DNA of 64,000 nucleotides from Burkholderiaceae bacterium (GTDB taxonomy: Bacteria; Pseudomonadota; Gammaproteobacteria; Burkholderiales; Burkholderiaceae_C). The notes beneath the pieces were generated by a model that was not told where the DNA came from, searched no databases, and was given only the letters and a program-made list of their open reading frames with translations. Positions 26,597 through 33,683 of the stretch are shown in pieces. Made by a program: the position numbers and the translations under genes. The stretch covers positions 1,922,001-1,986,000 of the forward strand of contig JAHCKM010000001.1 in NCBI GenBank assembly GCA_026125795.1, written 5' to 3'. Positions within the stretch are counted from its first letter, which is position 1. Each line of letters begins with the position of its first letter.

Positions 26597-26920
26597 ATGA
26601 CCGCCGACCAAGTGCTTGCCGAGATTCGCGAAGCGAACCTGTCTTACCTGATGCTGGCGCAGACGCTGATCCGCAGCGACCGCGAACAGGCGCTGTTCCG
26701 CCTGGGGCTGGGCGAGGACAACGCGGCGCTGATCGACGCACTGACGCCGGCGCAGATGATGAAGATCGCCTCCAGCAACACGCTGTTGTGCCGCATGCGC
26801 TGCGACGACGAGTTGGTGTGGTCGCTGCTCACCAACCACGGCAAGCCGGCCGCCAACGACGGTGTGTCGCGCCTGCATGCATCGATCCTGATGGCTGGTC
26901 GCCATCAGGAAGCCGCATAA
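26597..26920 (+). CDS. flhD: Flagellar master transcriptional regulator FlhD
   Basis: FlhD joins FlhC as the FlhD4C2 activator of class II flagellar operons. The 107-residue product matches the family throughout (MTADQVLAEIREANLSYLML; AQTLIRSDREQALFRLGL). The start is the ATG at 26597, preceded by CCAGGAG at a rather long distance. The 179-base region upstream contains overlapping GATC/CGATCGAT repeats near 26533-26546, but no promoter I would assert. flhC follows after 28 bases. Confidence 0.95.
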   Translation: MTADQVLAEIREANLSYLMLAQTLIRSDREQALFRLGLGEDNAALIDALTPAQMMKIASSNTLLCRMRCDDELVWSLLTNHGKPAANDGVSRLHASILMAGRHQEAA

Positions 26921-26948
26921 GAAGAGATCCGCTGCCGGAGCACACGCC

Positions 26949-27497
26949 ATGCGAGTCAAGAGCATCCTGACCGAAGCCAAGCAGATCGAACGTGCGGTGG
27001 AGTTGATCCGCCTCGGCGCTCGACTGCAGGTGCTGGAAAGCGAAACCGATCTGAGCTACGAGCGCCTGCTGCGCCTGTACAAGGAGGTCGCAGGCAAGAG
27101 CCCCAGCAAGGGTCAGCTGCCGTTTTCCACCGACTGGTTCATGACCTGGCAGCCCAACATCCACGCCAGCCTGTTCCTCAACATCCACGAGTACCTCAAC
27201 AAGGCAGCCGAGATCGACGAGATCGACACCGTGATCAAGGCCTACAAGCTCTACCTGGAACAGATCACCGCACAGTCGCTGGAGCCCCAGCTGTCGGTCA
27301 CGCGCGCCTGGCGGCTGGTGAAGTTCGTGGACAACGGCATGCTCACGATGACGCCATGCTCCAAGTGCGGCGGCCACTTTGTCACCCATCCGCACGAGAT
27401 CGCGCGCCACTATGTGTGCGGCATGTGCAATCCGCCAGCGCGCGCCGGCAAGGGCCGCCAGGTGGGCTCGCTGCGCGCATCGGCCGGCATCCATTGA
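26949..27497 (+). CDS. flhC: Flagellar master transcriptional regulator FlhC
   Basis: FlhC is the DNA-binding partner in FlhD4C2. The 182-residue protein has the conserved core (QIERAVELIRLGARLQVLES) and the zinc site formed by C137, C140, C157 and C160 (CSKC...CGMC). Length matches betaproteobacterial FlhC. Its presence means the class II flagellar operons here are probably FlhDC dependent rather than FleQ/sigma-54 dependent. Confidence 0.96.
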   Translation: MRVKSILTEAKQIERAVELIRLGARLQVLESETDLSYERLLRLYKEVAGKSPSKGQLPFSTDWFMTWQPNIHASLFLNIHEYLNKAAEIDEIDTVIKAYKLYLEQITAQSLEPQLSVTRAWRLVKFVDNGMLTMTPCSKCGGHFVTHPHEIARHYVCGMCNPPARAGKGRQVGSLRASAGIH

Positions 27498-27730
27498 TCG
27501 CACCGCAACCGTTATCCTGCCATCGGCTCGGGTCCACCGAAGGCAGTCTTCCGAGGACCTGCGTTTGGTTGTTTGTCTCCTCCTAGTGGCACGCAGTTCT
27601 TGTGCCTTTTGCGGCGCGTCGCTCTGCAGCACGCGCCGTGTTTCTTTGTGGCTCCGGCCGGCGTTTGCGCAAAACGGGCTTCGTGGCAACGGCCTGGCGG
27701 CCGTTGTACGCATGTGGTGCGCGGTCGCGG

Positions 27731-27757
27731 TCAAGCTGGGCACCCGGCGGCCGATAT
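27731..27757 (+). promoter_or_regulatory. Sigma-28 (FliA) promoter of the HD-GYP-like gene
   Basis: TCAAGCTG, 11 bases, then GCCGATAT, ending 39 bases before the GTG start. It lies in the 299-base gap after flhC. The rest of that gap holds no gene and no other signal I can support. Confidence 0.78.
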
Positions 27758-27796
27758 GCCGGACGGCACCCGTTGCGGCTTGAGCCGAGTTGTCCC

Positions 27797-29002
27797 GTGA
27801 ACCTGATCGCCTTCTCCAAACAGTACTTGCGCCTCGATGAGGCGCTGCCGTTCGGGGTGCGCGATCGCACCGGCCGGCTGCTGCTGGCCGCCGGCCAGCG
27901 CATCGACAACGCCAGGCGCTTGGCCGAGCTGCGCGACCTGGAGCTCTACACCGACGAGGAGGAGTCCAGCGATTGGCGGCGCCGTCTGGCCTTGACGGTC
28001 GATACGATGGTGCGGCAAAACGCCACGCTGAAAGCCATTGCCGAGGCGCGCCCCCCGGGCGACGAGGCGCGCGACGGCGCGGCCGCCGAAGCATCGATCA
28101 CCGAGCAATGGACACAGTTGGCGCACGCGCTCGACGCCGCGTTGCGCGAGCCTGATGCCGGCGGCGCCTGGGTCGCGCGCGTGCGCCTGGTGCAAGAGCG
28201 CGCACGCGCGCTGGCGCAGCGCCGCCTCGATGGGTCGCTGTACCACCTGATCTACACCGCCGGCCACTCGACCGCCAGCTACAGCAGCCACCACGCCTTG
28301 TTGTGCATGCTCATGGCCGGCGAGTGCGCGCGCACCGCGGACTGGAGCGCGCTGGAGGTCCAGAGCCTGGAACGTGCCGCGTTGACGATGAACGTGGCGA
28401 TGAAACGCCTGCAGGACGAGCTGGCCGCACGCGACCTGGCGATGACGCCGGACCTGCGCGAGCAGATCCGCCGGCATCCCGAGGCCGGCGCCAGCATGTT
28501 GCACGCAGCCGGAGTCGACGATGGGCTGTGGCTCGATGCGGTGCGCCTGCACCACGATGACCGCGCCAAGGCCACGGCCTTCGAAGCGCTGACACCGGTC
28601 GAGCGGCTGGCGCGGCTGCTCCGGCGCGTGGACATCTTCACGGCCAAGATGAGCTGCCGCGCCACGCGCACGCCGATGTCGCCGGTGCAGGCGGCGCGCG
28701 AGGCCTGCCTGGGCGTCAACGGCCAGCCCGACGAGATCGGCGCCGTGCTGCTGAAGGCGGTGGGGCTGTACCCGCCGGGCAGCTTCGTTGAGCTGGTGAG
28801 CGGCGAGCGCGGCATCGTGATCGCACGCGGTCGGCGCGCCAACCTGCCGATCGTCGCCGTGCTGGTCGGAACCAGCGGCACGCCGCTGGGCGAGCCGGCG
28901 CTGCGCGACACGGTGGAAAAGCGCCACGCGGTGAAGGCCGCGGTGGCGAGCCAGGCGGTGCGCGTGATCCCGCCGCACGACAAGTTGCTGGCGTTGCGTT
29001 GA
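27797..29002 (+). CDS. Degenerate HD-GYP domain protein
   Basis: The 401-residue product aligns with the HD-GYP layout but lacks its catalytic signature. A DUF3391-like N-terminal region (NLIAFSKQYLRLDEALPFGV) precedes a helical domain with SSHHALL near residue 163. Where LHDIGK is expected it reads LTMNVAM; RRHPEAGASML is kept, HHE is HHDD, and GYP is absent. Metal binding and c-di-GMP hydrolysis are therefore unlikely, so a binding or scaffold role is inferred. Start is GTG at 27797, beyond a sigma-28 motif. It sits between flhDC and motAB. Confidence 0.78.
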   Translation: MNLIAFSKQYLRLDEALPFGVRDRTGRLLLAAGQRIDNARRLAELRDLELYTDEEESSDWRRRLALTVDTMVRQNATLKAIAEARPPGDEARDGAAAEASITEQWTQLAHALDAALREPDAGGAWVARVRLVQERARALAQRRLDGSLYHLIYTAGHSTASYSSHHALLCMLMAGECARTADWSALEVQSLERAALTMNVAMKRLQDELAARDLAMTPDLREQIRRHPEAGASMLHAAGVDDGLWLDAVRLHHDDRAKATAFEALTPVERLARLLRRVDIFTAKMSCRATRTPMSPVQAAREACLGVNGQPDEIGAVLLKAVGLYPPGSFVELVSGERGIVIARGRRANLPIVAVLVGTSGTPLGEPALRDTVEKRHAVKAAVASQAVRVIPPHDKLLALR

Positions 29003-29058
29003 CCGATGTCACGCGCCGCCCGCGTGCAACCGATCGTGTCCGCGGCGGTGTAACGCGC

Positions 29059-29085
29059 TCAAGGCGATGCACGCAGGGCCGATAA
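29059..29085 (+). promoter_or_regulatory. Sigma-28 (FliA) promoter of motA
   Basis: TCAAGGCG, 11 bases, then a full-consensus GCCGATAA. It gives a leader of about 195 bases that runs through the long GC-rich repeat before motA. Confidence 0.85.
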
Positions 29086-29136
29086 GTCAACAGGCGGCGC
29101 TGTAGTCCGAAGCACGCGCGTGTCAGGAACGCACAC

Positions 29137-29284
29137 ATGAGACCCCCTCGCTCACTTTCTTGGCTGCGGTCGGCGCTTTGCGCCTTCACATCGCTGCGCG
29201 ATGTGAGCCTACGCCGCAACCTTCGGTTGTCGCTGCCCCTCAAGGGGCAACGTCATCGCCTGCGGGCGGCCGGGCGGCGCTGAC
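29137..29284 (+). repeat. GC-rich junction repeat upstream of motA (long form)
   Basis: It begins CCCCCTCGCTCACTTTCTTGG and ends CTGCCCCTCAAGGGGCAACG...GCGGGCGGCCGGGCGGC, the two ends of the junction repeat. Between them lie extra short hairpins, including a perfect TCACATCG/CGATGTGA stem at about 29187-29205. Its last bases touch the motA start region, which has no purine-rich ribosome site of its own. Confidence 0.7.
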
Positions 29285-29285
29285 C

Positions 29286-30149
29286 ATGTTCGTCGTCATC
29301 GGCTGGATCGTCGCGCTGGGTTGTGTGTTCGGGGTGTTCATCGCCCACGGCGGCAACATCAGCGTCGTGCTCAAGGCCTTGCCGTTCGAGATGCTGACCA
29401 TCATGGGCGCGGCGATCGGGGCGTTCATCGCCAACAACCAGATGAAGGTGCTCAAGGCCTCGGCCGCGGGCCTGGCGAGCTGCTTCAAGGGCAGCAAGTA
29501 CACGAAGGCGCGCTACATGGAGCTGATGGCGCTGCTGTACGACATCCTGCAGAAGGCCCGCAAGGAGGGCCTGATGTCGATCGAGAAGGACGTCGAGGAT
29601 CCGCACAACTCGCCGCTGTTCCAGAAGTACCCGACGGTGGGCAGCGACCACCACGTGACCGAGTTCATCACCGACTACCTGCGCATGATGGTGTCGGGCA
29701 ACCTCAACGCGCACGAGATCGAATCGCTGATGGACAGCGAGATCGAAACCCACCACCACGAGGCGCATGCGCCGGTGGGGGCGCTGCAGCGCCTGGCCGG
29801 CGGCCTGCCGGCCTTCGGCATCGTGGCCGCGGTGCTCGGCGTGGTGAACACCATGGGTTCGGTGGGGCAGCCGCCGGCGGTGCTGGGCGCCATGATCGGC
29901 TCGGCGCTGGTCGGCACCTTTCTCGGCATCCTGCTCTCCTACGGCATCTTCGAGCCGCTGGCCGGGCTGCTGGAGCAGAAGGTCGACGAGAGCGGCAAGG
30001 AGCTGCAATGCATCAAGACCACGCTGCTGGCCTCGATGCAGGGTTATGCGCCGCAGGTGGCGATCGAGTTTGGGCGCAAGGTGCTGTATTCGACCGAGCG
30101 GCCGAGCTTTGCCGAGTTGGAAGGGCACGTGAAGGGGAAGAAGGCCTGA
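29286..30149 (+). CDS. motA: Flagellar motor stator protein MotA
   Basis: MotA forms the proton-conducting stator pentamer and pushes on FliG. The 287-residue protein has four hydrophobic helices (VVIGWIVALGCVFGVFIAHG; IMGAAIGAFIANN; LPAFGIVAAVLGVVNTMGS; AMIGSALVGTFLGILLSYGI) and a charged cytoplasmic loop between helices 2 and 3. Start is the ATG at 29286; upstream is GGGCGGCGCTGACC, without a Shine-Dalgarno-like stretch. Its stop codon lies in the loop of a perfect hairpin. Confidence 0.96.
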   Translation: MFVVIGWIVALGCVFGVFIAHGGNISVVLKALPFEMLTIMGAAIGAFIANNQMKVLKASAAGLASCFKGSKYTKARYMELMALLYDILQKARKEGLMSIEKDVEDPHNSPLFQKYPTVGSDHHVTEFITDYLRMMVSGNLNAHEIESLMDSEIETHHHEAHAPVGALQRLAGGLPAFGIVAAVLGVVNTMGSVGQPPAVLGAMIGSALVGTFLGILLSYGIFEPLAGLLEQKVDESGKELQCIKTTLLASMQGYAPQVAIEFGRKVLYSTERPSFAELEGHVKGKKA

Positions 30150-30163
30150 CGGCCTTCTTCCCC
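30134..30163 (+). other. Perfect 13-bp hairpin with the motA stop codon in its loop
   Basis: GGGGAAGAAGGCC (30134-30146), loop TGAC holding the motA TGA, and GGCCTTCTTCCCC (30151-30163). The stem is perfect, stable and not followed by a T-run. It could attenuate transcription between motA and motB or protect the motA 3' end and so set stator-subunit ratio; that is inference. Confidence 0.7.
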
Positions 30164-30235
30164 TGCGGGATGAACGTGGGCACCCCCTGCCCCCCGCCGA
30201 GCGGGGGTTCCAGCTAGAAAGACGAAGGAATACCA

Positions 30236-31189
30236 ATGGCCGGCGACTCGAAGAAGCTGCAGCCGATCATCGTCAAGAAGATCAAGAAGGGCGGCCACGG
30301 GCATCATGGCGGCGCCTGGAAGATCGCCTATGCCGACTTCGTGACGGCGATGATGGCGTTCTTCCTGTTGATGTGGCTGCTCGGTTCGACCACCGAGGGC
30401 GACAAGAAGGGCATTGCGGACTATTTTCAATCGCCGCTCAAGGTGGCCATGTTCGGCGGCTCCGGCGCCGGCGATGCATCACACGTGCTCAAGGGCGGCG
30501 GCACCGATCTCACGCGCACCACCGGCCAGGTCAAGAACGGCGAGGTCGAGTCCGATCGCAAGACGATCAACCTGAAGGCGCTCAAGGACGAACAGATCCG
30601 CGCCGAGATCGCGCGGCTGAAGTCGCTGCAGGAGAAGATCGACGGCGAGCTGCTCAACAACCCGGGCTTGGGCGCGTTCCGCTCGCAGATCATGCTGGAG
30701 CTCACGCGCGACGGGCTGCGCATCCAGATCGTCGACGCGCACAACCGGCCGATGTTTGCCAGCGGCTCGTCGGTGGTGCAGCCGTACATGCAGGAGCTTC
30801 TGCGCACCATCGGCGGCGTGTTGGCCGAGGTGCCGAACCGCCTCACGCTCGAGGGCCACACCGATGCCACGCCGTTCTCCGGCGGCGAGCGCGGCTACAG
30901 CAACTGGGAGCTGTCGGCCGATCGCGCCAACGCGTCGCGCCGCGAGCTGCTGGCCGGCGGCCTGCCCGAGGACCGCGTGCTGCGCGTGCAGGGGCTGGCA
31001 TCGAGCCAGCTGATGGTGCGTGACAGACCCGACGATCCGATCAACCGCCGCATCAGCCTGGTGGTGATGACGCGCGAGGCCGAGGATGCGATCTTCCGGC
31101 CGCAGTTGGCACCGCAGGCCGGGCAGGAGCCGTCGATCAAGCCCGAGCGGCCGACGCTGGTCTCAAGTCAACCGGTGTTGGGCCGATAG
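30236..31189 (+). CDS. motB: Flagellar motor stator protein MotB
   Basis: MotB is the stator partner that anchors to peptidoglycan. The 317-residue protein has a basic N-terminus ([20 protein letters not shown]) and one membrane helix ([19 protein letters not shown]) carrying the proton-binding Asp (D34, equivalent to E. coli D32). The plug region and OmpA-like domain ([35 protein letters not shown]) follow. motA lies 86 bases upstream across a stop-codon hairpin and a partial GC-rich repeat. The last codons overlap the cheY promoter. Confidence 0.96.
   Translation: MAGDSKKLQPIIVKKIKKGGHGHHGGAWKIAYADFVTAMMAFFLLMWLLGSTTEGDKKGIADYFQSPLKVAMFGGSGAGDASHVLKGGGTDLTRTTGQVKNGEVESDRKTINLKALKDEQIRAEIARLKSLQEKIDGELLNNPGLGAFRSQIMLELTRDGLRIQIVDAHNRPMFASGSSVVQPYMQELLRTIGGVLAEVPNRLTLEGHTDATPFSGGERGYSNWELSADRANASRRELLAGGLPEDRVLRVQGLASSQLMVRDRPDDPINRRISLVVMTREAEDAIFRPQLAPQAGQEPSIKPERPTLVSSQPVLGR
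31163..31189 (+). promoter_or_regulatory. Sigma-28 (FliA) promoter of cheYZ inside the end of motB
   Basis: TCAAGTCA, 11 bases, then GCCGATAG. The -10 element ends exactly on the motB TAG stop, so the last nine codons of motB double as the promoter. It leaves about 49 bases to the cheY ATG. Confidence 0.78.
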
Positions 31190-31238
31190 ACAAGTTGCAA
31201 CAGCGCCGGCGAATCCGGGCGCCCTGAAGGACCGTTCC

Positions 31239-31631
31239 ATGAGCAACCAAGCCGACCTCAAGTTCCTGATCGTCGACGACTTCTCGACGATGCGCCGCAT
31301 CGTGCGCGGCCTGCTCAAGGAGATGGGCTGCAACAACGCCGAGGAGGCCGAGGACGGCGCCGTGGCGCTGGCCGCGCTGAAGGCGCAGAAGTTCGACTTT
31401 GTGGTGTGCGACATCAACATGCCCAACATGAACGGCTTCGACTTTCTCAAGGCCGTGCGCGCCGACGAGGCGCTCAAGCACATCCCGGTGCTGATGGTCA
31501 CGGCCGAGGCGCGCAAGGAGGACATCGTGCTGGCCGCGCAGACCGGCGCCTCGGGCTACATCGTCAAGCCGTTCACGAAGGCGACCCTGGAAGAAAAGGT
31601 TCAGAAGATCATCCAGAAAATCGCGGCATGA
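31239..31631 (+). CDS. cheY: Chemotaxis response regulator CheY
   Basis: CheY-P binds FliM and changes rotation direction. The 130-residue single receiver domain shows the acidic pocket D13/D14 ([11 protein letters not shown]), phospho-acceptor D58 ([12 protein letters not shown]), T88 (VLMVTAEA) and K110 (YIVKPF). The start at 31239 follows GAAGG. Its stop overlaps cheZ (ATGA). The kinase cheA and the other che genes are not in this window. Confidence 0.96.
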   Translation: MSNQADLKFLIVDDFSTMRRIVRGLLKEMGCNNAEEAEDGAVALAALKAQKFDFVVCDINMPNMNGFDFLKAVRADEALKHIPVLMVTAEARKEDIVLAAQTGASGYIVKPFTKATLEEKVQKIIQKIAA

Positions 31632-32341
31632 ACATGGGCCCCCACGCTCGCACACGGCACTCGCTGCCCCCCGAGGGGGCTGAGCCCGCTTGGGGCGGCC
31701 CGGCGCGGTCTCGCATCGACGACATCGAAACGCTGGTCGCGCAAGCGCCGGTGACGGCGTCACCCGAGGTGTTCCAGCAGCTCGGCGCGATCACGCGCAT
31801 GCTGCACGACACGCTGCAGCAGCTCGGCGTGATGCCCAAGCTGCAGGTCGCCGCCGAGGGGCTGCCCGACGCGCGCAGCCGGCTCAACTACATCGCCAAC
31901 AAGACCGCGCAGGCGGCCGAGAAGGTGCTTGATTCGGTCGACCATGCCAAATCCGAACACCAGCGGATCGCCGCCGAGACGCGCCGCCTGGCCGCCTCGC
32001 TGACGGCCGACCCGGTACGTGCCGTGGCCTCCGGTGCGGTGATGAACTTCGTCGGCGACGTCGAGGCGCGCACCAAGCGCATCGACCAGCACCTCACCGA
32101 CATCATGCTGGCGCAGGACTTTCACGACCTCACCGGCCAGGTGGTGGCCAAGGTCGTCACGCTGGCCACCGATCTTGAAGACAGCCTGCTCAAGTTGTTG
32201 ATGCAGGTGGTACCGCCCGAGCAGCGTGCAAAAGTGGACACGTCGGCCCTGCAAGGCCCGGTGGTCGACGCCAAGGGCCGGGCCGACGTGGTGTCCAACC
32301 AGGGCGAGGTCGACGACCTGCTCGCGAGTCTGGGTTTCTGA
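31628..32341 (+). CDS. cheZ: CheY-P phosphatase CheZ with repeat-derived N-terminus
   Basis: CheZ dephosphorylates CheY-P. The 237-residue product has the four-helix core ([40 protein letters not shown]), the catalytic segment [16 protein letters not shown] (Asp and Gln of DLTGQ) and the CheY-binding tail DDLLASLGF. The first roughly 27 residues ([20 protein letters not shown] onward) are encoded by a copy of the junction repeat. Starts at 31628 (ATGA overlap) or 31634 are possible, as is a later GTG at 31752. Without the extension its length is close to E. coli CheZ (214). Confidence 0.93.
   Translation: MNMGPHARTRHSLPPEGAEPAWGGPARSRIDDIETLVAQAPVTASPEVFQQLGAITRMLHDTLQQLGVMPKLQVAAEGLPDARSRLNYIANKTAQAAEKVLDSVDHAKSEHQRIAAETRRLAASLTADPVRAVASGAVMNFVGDVEARTKRIDQHLTDIMLAQDFHDLTGQVVAKVVTLATDLEDSLLKLLMQVVPPEQRAKVDTSALQGPVVDAKGRADVVSNQGEVDDLLASLGF
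31632..31708 (+). repeat. GC-rich junction repeat inside the cheZ 5' end
   Basis: The layout matches other copies: CCCCCACGCTCGC, then CTCGCTGCCCCCCGAGGGGG as the palindromic core, then GCTTGGGGCGGCCCGGCGCGG. It is translated as the CheZ N-terminus unless cheZ starts further downstream. Confidence 0.72.
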
Positions 32342-32356
32342 CCGGCGCTCGGCTGT

Positions 32357-32384
32357 AAAAAGGGCCGGCGGAAGGCCGGCTTTT
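32357..32384 (+). terminator. Intrinsic terminator after cheZ
   Basis: AAAAAGG-GCCGGC, loop GGAAG, GCCGGC-TTTT: six GC pairs extended by G-T and A-T pairs, starting 16 bases after the cheZ stop. It separates motAB-cheYZ from flhB. Confidence 0.8.
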
Positions 32385-32449
32385 CGGGCTTAAGAACTCT
32401 GCGCCGTCGGCACGATGGCGGAATCGATTCGTCGTTCCGCCGGGATGAA

Positions 32450-32526
32450 ACCGCCCCCACGCTCACTTTGTTCGCTGCCCCCCGAGGGGTCGCGTCAGTG
32501 CCTTCGGGCGGCCGGGCGGCACTGAC
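32450..32526 (+). repeat. GC-rich junction repeat upstream of flhB (reference copy)
   Basis: This is the most regular copy: CCCCCACGCTCACTTTGTTC, GCTGCCCCCCGAGGGG, spacer, then CCTTCGGGCGGCCGGGCGGC and ACTGAC directly before the flhB start. The same 3' end precedes motA. Confidence 0.75.
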
Positions 32527-32528
32527 AT

Positions 32529-33683
32529 ATGGCCGACCTGCAAGACAAGAACTTACCGGCGTCACACCGGCGCATCGCCAAGGCGCGCGAAGACGGCCAG
32601 GTGGCGCGTTCGCGCGACCTGGCGCATCTGCTGCCACTGGCGGCGGGCGTGGGCCTGATGGTGGCGCTGGCGCCGTGGGCGATGCACGGTGCCCATCAGC
32701 TGCTCGGCGAGGCCTTGAGCTTCGATGCCGCGGCCGTGCGCTCGCCCGACGCGATGCTGCAGGCGCTGGCGCCGCAGGTCCGGCGGCTGTTGATCGTGGT
32801 GGTGCCGATGGGCGCGCTGATGGTCGCGTTGGCCATTGCTGCCGCGGTGGCCGCGGGCGGCTGGAACTGGAGCTTCAAGCCGCTGCAGCCGTCGTTGGGC
32901 AAGCTCAATCCGTTGTCGGGATTGGGGCGCATGTTCTCCAAGCAGCATCTCCTCGACACGCTGAAGGCGTCGCTGCTGTCGATCGTGCTGGGTGTGATCG
33001 GCGCGTTGTTCCTGAGCCATTCGATGGCGCGCTTCCACGACGCGCTGGCGCTGCCGTTGCCGCGGGCGTTGTCGCACACCGCGCAGGCGGTGGTGGCCGG
33101 CGTGCTGCTGCTGCTGTTGGCGCTGGGTGTGTTCGCCGCCGTGGACGTGCCGCTGCAGCGCCACCTGTGGCTCAAGCGGCTGATGATGAGCCGCCAGGAG
33201 GCCAAGCAGGAGATGAAGGAGCTCGAGGGCAACCTCGAGGTCAAGGCCAAGGTCAAGGCGCGCATGCGCGAGATGGCCAAGCGTCGCATGCTGGCCAACG
33301 TGCCGAGGGCCGACCTGGTGGTGATGAATCCCACGCACTACGCGGTGGCACTCAAGTACGACGACGCCACCATGGCCGCGCCGCGCGTGATCGCCAAGGG
33401 CGCCGACCTGCTGGCGATGCGCATCCGCGATCTGGCTCGCGACGCCAAGGTGCCGGTGTTGCGCGCACCGCCGCTGGCGCGGGCGCTCTACGCCCACTGC
33501 GAGATCGATCGCGAGGTGCCGGCGGCGCTCTTTGCCGCGGTGGCCCAGGTGCTGGCCTACGTCTACCAGTTGCGCGCGGCGCTCTCCGGCAAGGCGCCGA
33601 TGCCGCAGGCGGTGCCCGAGCCGGCGATCCCACCGGGATTCGATCCGCACGAGAAGCCCGCTGAGTCGGAGGCCTCCGCATGA
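32529..33683 (+). CDS. flhB: Flagellar export switch protein FlhB
   Basis: FlhB is the export-gate protein that changes substrate specificity after autocleavage. The 384-residue protein has four membrane helices between about residues 35 and 215. The cytoplasmic domain carries the self-cleaving NPTH (VVMNPTHYAVALKY, N267-H270). A Pro/Glu-rich tail is typical. The start is the ATG at 32529, only a few bases after the GC-rich repeat and without a clear ribosome site. Its end overlaps flhA by ATGA. Confidence 0.96.
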   Translation: MADLQDKNLPASHRRIAKAREDGQVARSRDLAHLLPLAAGVGLMVALAPWAMHGAHQLLGEALSFDAAAVRSPDAMLQALAPQVRRLLIVVVPMGALMVALAIAAAVAAGGWNWSFKPLQPSLGKLNPLSGLGRMFSKQHLLDTLKASLLSIVLGVIGALFLSHSMARFHDALALPLPRALSHTAQAVVAGVLLLLLALGVFAAVDVPLQRHLWLKRLMMSRQEAKQEMKELEGNLEVKAKVKARMREMAKRRMLANVPRADLVVMNPTHYAVALKYDDATMAAPRVIAKGADLLAMRIRDLARDAKVPVLRAPPLARALYAHCEIDREVPAALFAAVAQVLAYVYQLRAALSGKAPMPQAVPEPAIPPGFDPHEKPAESEASA

